A stretch of 12,769 nt of DNA from Pedosphaera sp. (lineage in GTDB: Bacteria > Verrucomicrobiota > Verrucomicrobiia > Limisphaerales > UBA9464): positions 1 to 12,769 of the forward strand of contig SIAZ01000091.1 of assembly GCA_009695405.1 (NCBI GenBank), written 5' to 3'. Every line of letters begins with the position of its first letter. The first letter of the stretch is position 1. The position numbers were made by a program, and so were the translations under genes. Below, piece by piece: positions 1 through 6,342 of this stretch. The notes beneath the pieces are model-generated. The model did not search any database and was not told the DNA's origin. It was given only the letters and a program-made list of their open reading frames with translations.

Positions 1-150
1 TCATCACAGGCAAGGTCGTCGCTTCCACATTCCAAACATCTGGCCTTTCAGGCCTTCAAGGCAATGGAAACTCCCGGTTGCTGGAAACCACTGGACCTCA
101 GAGACAACCGATCATGGAGGTCAACCCACTGAAAACGTCGAGGAACCTCG
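1..150. other. GC-richer flank left of the AT-rich cassette, no identifiable gene
   Basis: This stretch has clearly higher G+C than the DNA that follows. The plus strand is open from base 3 to a TAA at 171-173, running into the antisense of the rfbF remnant, but I recognise nothing in the translation and such a short open frame could be chance. A perfect 6-bp-arm dyad, TCGAGG-AA-CCTCGA, lies at 138-151, exactly where recognisable cytidylyltransferase homology stops on the minus strand. That marks the likely breakpoint between cassette and flank. GGCCT-ttc-AGGCC near 52-64 is a second small dyad. The identity of the flank is unknown. Confidence 0.4.
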
Positions 151-748
151 ATTCTGTCAAAAACTTTAGGGGATAATACAAAATACCCCCCGTTAATTAA
201 CGCTCCATCACCTCTTGGCTTCTCTTGATATTATCTTACTTCATTATTAACAATTTCTAAGGCTCCAAATTTACCTGGAGGATATGTAGCGGTTAAAGTA
301 GCCTCCTTCCCATGAGAATTATGAAAATTAATTAATTCTCTTATATTAATATCTGCTAAACCATCACCATAAGTAAAACAAAAACTTTTTCATTTTCTAA
401 GTATTGTGATACTCTTTTAAGTCTTCCCCCCGTCATGGAATCATCTCCCGTGTCAACTAAAGTAATTGTCCAGGGTTCAGCTCTCTCTTTGTGAACAATC
501 ATTTTATTTCTCTTCATATCAAATGTAACATCTGATTAGTGTAAAAAATAATTCTGAAAATATTCTTTAATTACATATCCTTTGTAACCGCAACAAATTA
601 TAAAATCATTTATTCCATAATGCGAATAAGTTTTTATTATGTGCCACAAAATAGGTTTACCACCTATTCCAATCATTGGTTTTGGTTTTAAAACGGTTTC
701 TTCACTTATGCGGGTTCCTAATCCTCCAGCTAGTATTACTGCTTTCAT
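150..748 (-). pseudogene. rfbF: Glucose-1-phosphate cytidylyltransferase remnant (RfbF/DdhA family)
   Basis: The intact enzyme makes CDP-glucose from glucose-1-phosphate and CTP, the first step of CDP-3,6-dideoxyhexose synthesis for O-antigen. The start at 748 is the family N-terminus, MKAVILAGGLGTR, with the nucleotidyl-transferase motif GGLGTR and the KPKPMI segment. An in-frame TAA at 536-538 stops it after 70 residues, just after YFLH, yet the same frame continues with typical family sequence (SDVTFDM, then RAEPWTITLVDTG and TGGRLKRV). Near the A5 run at 380-384 (T5 on the coding strand) one base is missing; restoring it gives FCFTYGDGLADINI and TATYPPGKFGALEI. A second TAA at 231-233 precedes YQEKPRGDGALINGGYFVL. 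Homology ends near 150, so the C-terminal part is gone; family members are about 255 residues. Two stops, a frameshift and a truncation make this a pseudogene. It follows ddhD by 6 bases, the usual order in such clusters. Confidence 0.88.
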
Positions 749-754
749 TTTTTA

Positions 755-1762
755 TTAATTAGTTGCTAGAAATGCGTCAGAAAAAAAATTCTTATTGTTC
801 AATCCATTTTCTATAAGTAGTTTTTTTGCTGATTCAATCATATCATTTGAACCACATGCATATACTTGAGCGTTTGTTAATGGAATATTATATTTAATTA
901 CTATTTCTTGAACATATCCTCTTTCTCCCTTCCAGTCTTCTGAACCTCTTGATAATACAGGAATATATTTCAAATTTGAGATAACATTGTATTCATTAGT
1001 ATTCAAAAATAAGTCTTTCTGATGTCTGGCGCCAATAAATACCCAGTATTTTTTTGATAAATGTTTTTCAGATTCACTAATTTTTTCTAACATAGCTTTG
1101 ATAGGAGCTACGCCAGTACCTGTTGCCAAAAAAAGAATGTTTTCAATTTCAGTTTCTCTAAGGAGAAAAGATCCTATAGGCCCCTCAATTCGTAACCAAT
1201 CATTTATTCTAGCTTCTTCAAACCAATAGTTGCTCATCAGACCATTTTCATATTTTTTAATTAGAAAAGTAAGTGAACCATTTTCTTGGTATGCATTGGC
1301 AATTGAGTAACTTCTTTTGATTTGACCTTTAGTAATATTTACATATTGCCCAGAATTATAGCTAAAATTCGAATTCGGGGATAATCTTATTATAACCTTA
1401 ATAACGGTGTCATTTAATTTGTAAATTGATTCTATTTTGGCTGGCACAATGTTCTTTTCAAAATTTTTACACTCTCCAAGATCCTCTAAATCTAAAATAA
1501 GGTCTGAAGTTGGGATAGCATTGCACGATAATGTATAATTATTTTCTTTATCTTCCAAAGACAAGACATAATCAAAATTTTTATCAATTGCAGAACCTTC
1601 TTTGATTTTAACAATGTAACTCCGACATCTTGCAGCCAAACAACTATGCTCTAATGATATGCCTGAAGTTTTAGCCGCATCAAATATTGTCTGATTATTT
1701 AAACAAGTAAATTTCTTTCCATTTTTTAGAAAGATTTCAAATTTCTCTTTAAAATCTTGCAT
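755..1762 (-). CDS. ddhD: CDP-6-deoxy-3,4-glucoseen reductase-like protein (DdhD/AscD/RfbI) with a lost Fe-S cysteine
   Basis: This NADH-dependent reductase (E3) normally passes electrons through FAD and a plant-type [2Fe-2S] cluster to the dehydratase E1 during 3-deoxygenation of CDP-6-deoxy-4-ketoglucose. The ATG at 1762 is preferred over upstream starts because AAAGGA sits about 8 bases before it and the product begins MQDFKEKFEIFL as in the family. The protein is 335 residues, near the usual 330. Domains in order are a ferredoxin-like domain (about 1-95), a FAD-binding barrel with RSYS at 150-153, and an NAD(P) domain with GTGVAP at 215-220 and CGSNDM at 303-308. Cluster ligands should be four cysteines; C41, C46 and C80 are present, but the third is Y49 (TAC at 1618-1616, one transition from TGC). 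The cluster is probably not assembled normally, so activity is doubtful despite the open frame. The start overlaps the end of the upstream dehydrogenase by 14 bases. E1 (DdhC) is absent from the window. Confidence 0.88.
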   Translation of the reverse strand: MQDFKEKFEIFLKNGKKFTCLNNQTIFDAAKTSGISLEHSCLAARCRSYIVKIKEGSAIDKNFDYVLSLEDKENNYTLSCNAIPTSDLILDLEDLGECKNFEKNIVPAKIESIYKLNDTVIKVIIRLSPNSNFSYNSGQYVNITKGQIKRSYSIANAYQENGSLTFLIKKYENGLMSNYWFEEARINDWLRIEGPIGSFLLRETEIENILFLATGTGVAPIKAMLEKISESEKHLSKKYWVFIGARHQKDLFLNTNEYNVISNLKYIPVLSRGSEDWKGERGYVQEIVIKYNIPLTNAQVYACGSNDMIESAKKLLIENGLNNKNFFSDAFLATN

Positions 1763-2611
1763 CAATAATATCCTTTGGAAGTATTCCTTTTGCATCGAAT
1801 AAAACTCCATTTTTTACCATAGATCTTATATCCAAATTTAAAAACTCATTATGAGAAACGGCTAGAATTACTGCTGAATATTGTCCCGTGGGCTTTTGTC
1901 TAAAAATTTCAATCCCATACTCATGCTTAACCTCACTGGGGCTTGCATTTGGATCAAAAACATCAACCTGAATGTCAAAGCTTTTTAAGTCATTATAAAT
2001 ATCTATAACGTGAGTATTTCGCACATCTGGACAATTCTCTTTAAATGTGAATCCTAAAATCAACACTTTTGAATTAATGATTGTCAAACTTTTACGCATC
2101 ATCAATTTTAGTACTTCGGTAGCTATATGATTACCTATCTCATCATTTAAACGCCTTCCTGCCAAAATAATTTCTGGGCGATATCCTAATTCCTGTGCTT
2201 TCTGTGCTAAATAATAGGGGTCTACTCCGATACAATGCCCACCCACTAAACCTGGTTTAAAAGGGAGATAATTCCATTTAGTAGCAGCAGCTTCTAAAAC
2301 TGCATGAGTATTACTATTCATTAAATTAAATATTTTTGCTTACTCGTTTACAAAAGCAATATTAATATCCTGTTGAGAATTTTTAATTACCTTCGCGGCT
2401 TCGGCCACTTTAATTGAAGGCGCTAGATGTGTGCCTGCCGTGATAACTAATTTATATAAATCATCTACTTTAAAACCAATTTCGGGTGTCGAACCAGAAG
2501 TAACCTTCAAAAATTTTTCAACTGTATGCAGTTTGTCTCCGGGATTAATGCGTTCTGGTGAGTATCCTGCAAAAAGTCTATATTGAATGTTAAACCCGAA
2601 ATATTGATAGG
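1749..2611 (-). pseudogene. tviB: UDP-N-acetylhexosamine dehydrogenase remnant (TviB/WbpA, UDP-glucose/GDP-mannose dehydrogenase family)
   Basis: Intact members oxidise a UDP-N-acetylhexosamine to the uronic acid with NAD+, feeding capsule or O-antigen synthesis. Only the central and C-terminal domains remain. From the N-terminal side one reads SGLTFNIDFFAGYSPERI if a base is restored in the A5 run at 2571-2575 (T5 on the coding strand); as it stands there is a one-base frameshift. The frame then gives NPGDK, KVTSGSTPE, THLAPSIKVAEAAKVI and DINIAFVNE, where TAA at 2342-2340 replaces an expected Leu codon (TTA). The same frame resumes at once with AKIFNLMN, ATKWNYLPFKPGLVGGHCIG (the catalytic Cys is still there), GVDPYY, ILAGRRLND and GFTFKENCPDVRNT, ending normally at 1749. 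The NAD-binding N-terminus, about 135 residues, is missing. Truncation, frameshift and stop together make it non-functional. The gene symbol marks family resemblance; the exact sugar substrate is not certain. Confidence 0.88.
1755..1775 (-). promoter_or_regulatory. Shine-Dalgarno and overlapping start of ddhD
   Basis: On the minus strand AAAGGA precedes the ATG at 1762 by about 8 bases, inside the last codons of the dehydrogenase remnant, whose TAA lies at 1751-1749. The two frames share 14 bases, an arrangement typical of translational coupling. Most other genes in the window lack a recognisable Shine-Dalgarno sequence, so this signal supports a different origin for the cassette. Confidence 0.6.
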
Positions 2612-2743
2612 AATTTGCTTTATTTGCTTTTTGACGCGGAGGGTAAAGGGAGATTTGGTTTTTGATCGACTCTTGGAACACCTTATTTTCCTTCAAGATA
2701 AGCTGTCAAGGTGTATTTCTTGGGCATTTATCGGAAGCGGCGC
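2612..2743. other. Junction between the dehydrogenase remnant and the zinc-ribbon gene
   Basis: No recognisable coding sequence spans this interval. On its left the dehydrogenase homology has lost its N-terminal domain. On its right the zinc-ribbon frame stops at 2746-2744, with a possible 16-codon continuation to 2695-2693. Both neighbours are on the minus strand and both seem shortened towards this interval, which is what a deletion or insertion breakpoint would leave. I see no insertion-sequence ends or target duplications here. Confidence 0.4.
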
Positions 2744-3228
2744 CTACCCCTTCATTTCCATCAAGTATATCCAGCGAAGGACGCCAAAGAAGTCATTAAA
2801 TGTCAGATCTGCGCTGTATTTAATTTTTAATTTATTTATTTCTTCAACGTCCTTGTCTGTTAGGTGCGCAGTTTTAGATGCCCTTTTAAGAATTGAATTA
2901 AAGTGAAGCAGGAATTCTGATTTGGTTAATTCAACAAAATCTTTTTCTTTTAGCCCCAGCATCAAGGCAGCTCTTGTGAGGGCAATTTCGTCTGATTTGC
3001 TGAGTTCTCCGTCGGAGGTGAGTTGGTTGAGGTGGTTTTGAGGATTTCGAGCTTGCCGGATTTGAAGATAGGAACCGTCTCGGGCAGCTGGAAGTCGGCT
3101 GATTCTGCTGGAGTCGCGGTGAATTCTTGTGAGCAGTTGGGGCAGACGACGTTAAGGCCCACCTGATCGATAGCGACTGAGCAACTCGTCTCGCAGCTGG
3201 GACAAGTATAAAGGAGGAGGTCGGTCAT
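2744..3228 (-). pseudogene. Zinc-ribbon protein of unknown function, split by a one-base frameshift
   Basis: Two adjacent frames appear to be one gene. The first starts at ATG 3228 and begins with a zinc ribbon: C9-P-S-C12 and C29-P-N-C32, the MJ0042-like type often seen in Verrucomicrobiota and Planctomycetes. It drifts out of frame after FKSGKLEILK and ends at a TGA at 2964-2962. Restoring one base in the T4 run at 3036-3039 gives LEILKNHLNQLTSDGELS, then KSDEIALTRAALMLGLKEKD and an uninterrupted, charged, probably helical domain ending IYLMEMKG. The repaired product is about 161 residues. Reading past the TAG at 2746-2744 gives the protein-like APLPINAQEIHLDSLS before a TGA at 2695-2693, so that TAG may be a second lesion (weaker). 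The alternative is two coupled genes sharing TGATG, but then the tail of the first product would be low-complexity. A sequencing error is possible. No close Shine-Dalgarno sequence is present. Function is unknown. Confidence 0.65.
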
Positions 3229-3406
3229 GACTGCGGCTAGGGCTGAAAGTTGGGCATCTTCCGTGGTGTTTCCGGAATTGTGCCCCCGCGCAATTGCTGT
3301 GGTAGGGGATATTTTAGAAAAACAGAGAAATGCCTTGTAACGGGCAAGGGTGGTTCAGAGTGTTTGTTTGTCCGCTTGGCCCCGTCTTGAGCTTTGTGGA
3401 GGTTGG

Positions 3407-3422
3407 TCTTCAGCTCTGAAGA
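3407..3422. repeat. Perfect 7-bp inverted repeat
   Basis: TCTTCAG, a two-base CT centre, then CTGAAGA. With such a short centre this is better read as a DNA dyad, such as a protein-binding site, than as an RNA hairpin. It lies in the gene-free stretch with no obvious gene under its control. Confidence 0.4.
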
Positions 3423-3606
3423 TTAATTTGGCCTTCTGGGACGATGAACTCATCTACCGGATTCCGATGGGTGTCAGAAGACCTCCAGAAGACTGCACGG
3501 AACGGCAGGGGTGGGTTAACGGCGGTTAGTGTTGAAATCCGCGCAAATCCTGCGATCTTGGTCGTGAAGCAATGACTTGAGTCCACAAGTCCTGCCGTGC
3601 GCACCA

Positions 3607-3661
3607 CTCCGAAATCCTTCGTTTTATAAGGGGATCGGAGGGTTGCCGAAGGAGTTTCGAG
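3607..3661. repeat. Imperfect inverted repeat, about 14 paired bases with two bulges
   Basis: The left arm CTCCGAAATCCTTCG (3607-3621) pairs with CGAAGGAGTTTCGAG (3647-3661), with one unpaired base on each side and a loop of about 25 bases. The inner 7 bp (TCCTTCG/CGAAGGA) are perfect. It could be the core of a structured RNA or the ends of a small non-autonomous element. No T-tract follows, so it is not a classical terminator. Confidence 0.45.
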
Positions 3662-3747
3662 CAACTGTCAGCGAAATGGTCATGAGGTGATAGGTTCTTG
3701 GATGAGTCCATTTTCTCATTCCCATAGTTTACAGTTAGGCACCGCAA

Positions 3748-3783
3748 GTGCTGTCGCTGGAGGTCTGGGGTTGGCGATAGCAC
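3748..3783. repeat. Inverted repeat with 10-bp arms
   Basis: GTGCTGTCGC (3748-3757) faces GCGATAGCAC (3774-3783); nine positions pair exactly and one is a G-T type wobble. The spacer is 16 bases. Like its neighbour at 3607-3661 it lies in non-coding DNA, and the two may belong to one structured unit. Confidence 0.4.
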
Positions 3784-3923
3784 CCCAAAAGCTTCTTAAG
3801 TTGAGTCAATCGTAGTGCGAGACTCGGTATCCAAGTCCGCATCGTCGCCGCCACGGTTTAAATAGGTTCGTCTGCGGAAACTATTTGTCCTAAGGGGCGG
3901 AGTTGCACTTGCGCTGAGTGGGC

Positions 3924-5183
3924 TCAGTCAAGAAACAAGGGTTTCAAGTGACGTTCAAAAAGATTGTTGGTAACGGTGTTCGAGACCTCTTTTTCGTAGT
4001 GTTTCAAGGCAGTCAAATAACGAGGTCCCATTTTTGCGGCGACCTTGAATCCCACATGGACCAATTGTCTGAGACTTGAGTTGAAGCTTGGATGGTTGGG
4101 ATCATGTTGCAGTGCGGCAACGAACTGATCGGAGGTCCATGGAGCGACCGTGTTTACTGAGGGCAATCGGTCGCGATCGATATCGATGACTGTGGCATAG
4201 GGAGCGCATAATTCATCGATATGGCTAAGAGCTTCAGCGTAGATTGCTTGAGCCAATGCTAATCCGTTGCCTCCCGCACCTGCGAGTCCGATGACTTCTT
4301 CCAACCACGTTGTACCGGCCGTTTTGAGGTGAACCCCCGCGTTAAAACGTTTTAGAGCGCGGCGGATGGGTGCGTAAATGGAGAACTTGTCGCTACCCGA
4401 ATGCACGCTGAGTTTGAGTTCAGTTGGCAATCCGTATTGGCTGACTGCGTGAGCAATCACGGCGAGGTCATTGTTGAATTCTCTTTCGAATTGGGTGATG
4501 TCGCCGACATAATCGACTCCTTTATTGAAGCGCCCAGTGAACTTGGGTGCGATTGTTTGGACGGGAACACCTTCATCGGCGAGGGCCACAAGAATCAGCA
4601 GAAGTTCAGGGGGTGTTTGGGGTAAATCCGTTTCGTCCATTGACACCTCAGTAATGAAGCATCCGCTCCCTTTTCGTGCGGCGATATGGCGATAGATACG
4701 GCCGGCTTCCTGAGTGGCCAAAAGGTATTTACCAGCAAATTGAGTGATACCGGTGCGGGTGGTGTTGAAGGGTGCTTCGATGCCTTTCAAGGAGAGGCTT
4801 CCGATCAGTTCGGGGTGACGGTCTAAGAATATCTCGACGGCCGAGGCGGGGGCGGGTTGACCAATGGTATCAGCGACATCGATGGTAAAGAAGTCGCACG
4901 GAGCCAGAAAACGTTCCACGGTTTCGAGCCGAATATGGTCCGCATCAAGGAAATAGGGACGTTTCCAGGACGCTTTGCGGACGGCAGAATCGGCGGCAGC
5001 GCGGGTGGCGGCAGGTTCTGAACCGATAATAGAATGTTCGCGATTCGATTTATTCCAGACGGGGGTGACTTCGACGCCATGGGCTGCTGCGAGGATAAAG
5101 GCCTGTAGTTGTGCGTCAGCCTGATGGGCGAAGCGATCGCCGACGCCGACGGAGAAACGGTCAAGAATCAAGGAAGTGCTCAT
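3924..5183 (-). CDS. uxaE: Tagaturonate epimerase family protein (UxaE-like)
   Basis: UxaE interconverts D-tagaturonate and D-fructuronate, letting cells send galacturonate from pectin into the glucuronate branch. I recognise the family from conserved blocks: GVGDRF (13-18), PVWNKSNREH (41-50), DADHI (80-84), SMDETD (181-186), PKFTGRFNKGVDYVGD (213-228), KLSVHSGSDKFSIY (257-270) and HLKTAGTTWLEE (285-296). The His, Asp and Glu residues in these blocks suit a metal-dependent barrel enzyme; assigning ligands is inference. The product is 419 residues, appears complete and has no signal peptide, so it should be cytoplasmic. The ATG at 5183 is the natural start because family sequence begins almost at once; no Shine-Dalgarno sequence is visible. 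It is divergent from fabD across 148 bases that contain two dyads. No uxaC, uxaB or transporter lies in the window, so the precise substrate in this organism is unproven. Confidence 0.82.
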   Translation of the reverse strand: MSTSLILDRFSVGVGDRFAHQADAQLQAFILAAAHGVEVTPVWNKSNREHSIIGSEPAATRAAADSAVRKASWKRPYFLDADHIRLETVERFLAPCDFFTIDVADTIGQPAPASAVEIFLDRHPELIGSLSLKGIEAPFNTTRTGITQFAGKYLLATQEAGRIYRHIAARKGSGCFITEVSMDETDLPQTPPELLLILVALADEGVPVQTIAPKFTGRFNKGVDYVGDITQFEREFNNDLAVIAHAVSQYGLPTELKLSVHSGSDKFSIYAPIRRALKRFNAGVHLKTAGTTWLEEVIGLAGAGGNGLALAQAIYAEALSHIDELCAPYATVIDIDRDRLPSVNTVAPWTSDQFVAALQHDPNHPSFNSSLRQLVHVGFKVAAKMGPRYLTALKHYEKEVSNTVTNNLFERHLKPLFLD

Positions 5184-5229
5184 TGTGTTGGGTCAGTTTA
5201 GTCGAAGGCGGCCTTGTTGTTCCAGTCTG

Positions 5230-5240
5230 CTTCGACGAAG
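5230..5240. repeat. Short dyad CTTCG-A-CGAAG in a divergent promoter region
   Basis: An 11-base perfect inverted repeat lies between the divergent uxaE-like and fabD genes, 23 bases before the larger dyad at 5263-5283. On its own it is weak evidence for an operator. Confidence 0.3.
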
Positions 5241-5262
5241 AAAACAAACACTCGGAGTTGGG

Positions 5263-5283
5263 TTAGTGGCGAGCGGCCACTAA
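5263..5283. promoter_or_regulatory. Candidate operator dyad between uxaE-like gene and fabD
   Basis: TTAGTGGC (5263-5270) and GCCACTAA (5276-5283) form perfect 8-bp arms around the five bases GAGCG. The site is 80 bases upstream of the uxaE-like start and 48 bases upstream of fabD. Its size and symmetry suit a dimeric repressor such as those controlling sugar-acid genes. It could equally form a hairpin in the fabD leader. No regulator gene is present in the window to link to it. Confidence 0.4.
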
Positions 5284-5331
5284 GAATGGACCTTCACGGC
5301 AGAGGGCGACTGTGGTTTTCTTATTTTCTTT

Positions 5332-6267
5332 ATGCTGAAGACTGCATTTTTATTTGCCGGCCAAGGCGCGCAACAGGTGGGAATGGGCCGAGATTTAGCC
5401 GACGCATTTCCCTCAGCTCGCGCCCTTTTTGATGCGGCCGATTTTGTCTTGGATTACGGACTTTCAAGCATCTGTTTTAATGGACCGGAGTCGGAGTTGA
5501 TCAAGACTGAGAATGCCCAACCTGGAATTTATTTGGTGAGTTGGGTTGCTATGAAATTGCTGCAGGAACGTATCCCTTTATTGACCGCTGCTGCTGCGGC
5601 TGGACTGTCTTTGGGAGAGTTCACCGCACTGGCGGCAGCCGGAGCGTTGTCATTTGAGGAAGGGTTAAAAATCGCCCGACTGCGGGGGCGATTTATGCAA
5701 GACGCGTGTGAAGCGTCTCAAGGCGGGATGGCTGCGATTATTGGATTGGACGAGGAGTTGTGTCGTGAAGCGTGTGTGGCGACGGGAACCACTTTAGCGA
5801 ATCTGAATTGTCTAGGTCAGATCGTTATTTCGGGGCCGTCCGAGCGGATTCCAGCGGCAATTGAAGCCTGTAAAGCACGGGGCGCTCGCAAGGCGATTCC
5901 ATTGTCAGTGGCCGGTGCTTATCATTCGCCTCTGATGGCTCCGGCGCGTCCGCTCTTGGCGGCGGAATTGGCCCGGATCCAATTTCAGCAAACCGGTATG
6001 CCGGTTATTTCGAATGTGACTGCCGCGCCCCACGGTTCGGTGGAAACGATCGCCCAATGTCTGGTGGAGCAGGTGACCTCATCTGTCCGTTGGGAGGCGG
6101 GTATGCGTCTGCTTTTGGCGGAGGGGATAAACCGATTTATCGAATTTGGGCCTGGGACAGCACTTTCTGGATTCTTGCGCCGAATTGATAAGTCGATCGA
6201 GGTCTTGAATGTCTCTGACTGTGCCAGTCTAGAGACGACGGTGAAGGTCCTATCAGAGGGCTGTTAA
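5332..6267 (+). CDS. fabD: Malonyl-CoA:acyl-carrier-protein transacylase (FabD)
   Basis: FabD moves the malonyl group from CoA to acyl carrier protein, supplying the extender unit for fatty-acid synthesis in the cytoplasm. The 311-residue product has the full family pattern: FAGQGAQ (8-14, oxyanion Gln11), the nucleophile in GLSLGE (Ser93), the malonate-binding Arg118 in RLRGR, His198 in GAYHSP, and the C-terminal FIEFGPGTALSGFLRR. Length and spacing match E. coli FabD (Ser92, Arg117, His201). ATG at 5332 places MLKTAFLFAGQG correctly; the preceding bases are T-rich without a Shine-Dalgarno sequence. No fabH, fabG, acpP or fabF adjoins it, so it lies outside a standard fab cluster. It converges with the pseudopilin gene, leaving 75 bases with no clear terminator hairpin. 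It is probably the housekeeping enzyme, though a copy serving a polyketide pathway cannot be excluded. Confidence 0.93.
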   Translation: MLKTAFLFAGQGAQQVGMGRDLADAFPSARALFDAADFVLDYGLSSICFNGPESELIKTENAQPGIYLVSWVAMKLLQERIPLLTAAAAAGLSLGEFTALAAAGALSFEEGLKIARLRGRFMQDACEASQGGMAAIIGLDEELCREACVATGTTLANLNCLGQIVISGPSERIPAAIEACKARGARKAIPLSVAGAYHSPLMAPARPLLAAELARIQFQQTGMPVISNVTAAPHGSVETIAQCLVEQVTSSVRWEAGMRLLLAEGINRFIEFGPGTALSGFLRRIDKSIEVLNVSDCASLETTVKVLSEGC

Positions 6268-6342
6268 TTACCCTTCGTTGAAAGTTTTTAGAAAAGAGTG
6301 CGTCAAAAGCTGGGGCAAAAGTCAGTGCTGTCCGATGGAGAT

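Larger units (their letters stand above)
3229..3923. other. About 700 bases without a convincing gene, containing several inverted repeats
   Basis: Open frames here are short (about 85 residues at most), overlap one another in different frames on the minus strand, and show no recognisable domains. What stands out is dyad symmetry: TCTTCAG-CT-CTGAAGA at 3407-3422, an imperfect long stem at 3607-3661, and 10-bp arms at 3748-3757 and 3774-3783. The segment may be a decayed gene, a fragment of an interspersed repeat, or a structured RNA. None of these can be chosen from sequence alone. It separates the degraded left part from the intact genes on the right. Confidence 0.5.

Noticed and set aside
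2583..2906. Plus-strand open frame of 107 codons
   Set aside because: It lies antisense to the dehydrogenase remnant, the junction and the zinc-ribbon gene, and its translation shows no domain or sensible composition.
3410..3783. Two overlapping minus-strand open frames of about 85 codons (3410-3664 and 3526-3783)
   Set aside because: They overlap in different frames, have no recognisable motif and no ribosome-binding signal, and cover inverted repeats. They are more likely chance frames in non-coding or decayed DNA.
3914..3927. CTGAG-tggg-CTCAG hairpin at the end of the uxaE-like gene
   Set aside because: The stem has only five base pairs, overlaps the stop codon and lacks a T-tract, so it is too weak to call a terminator.
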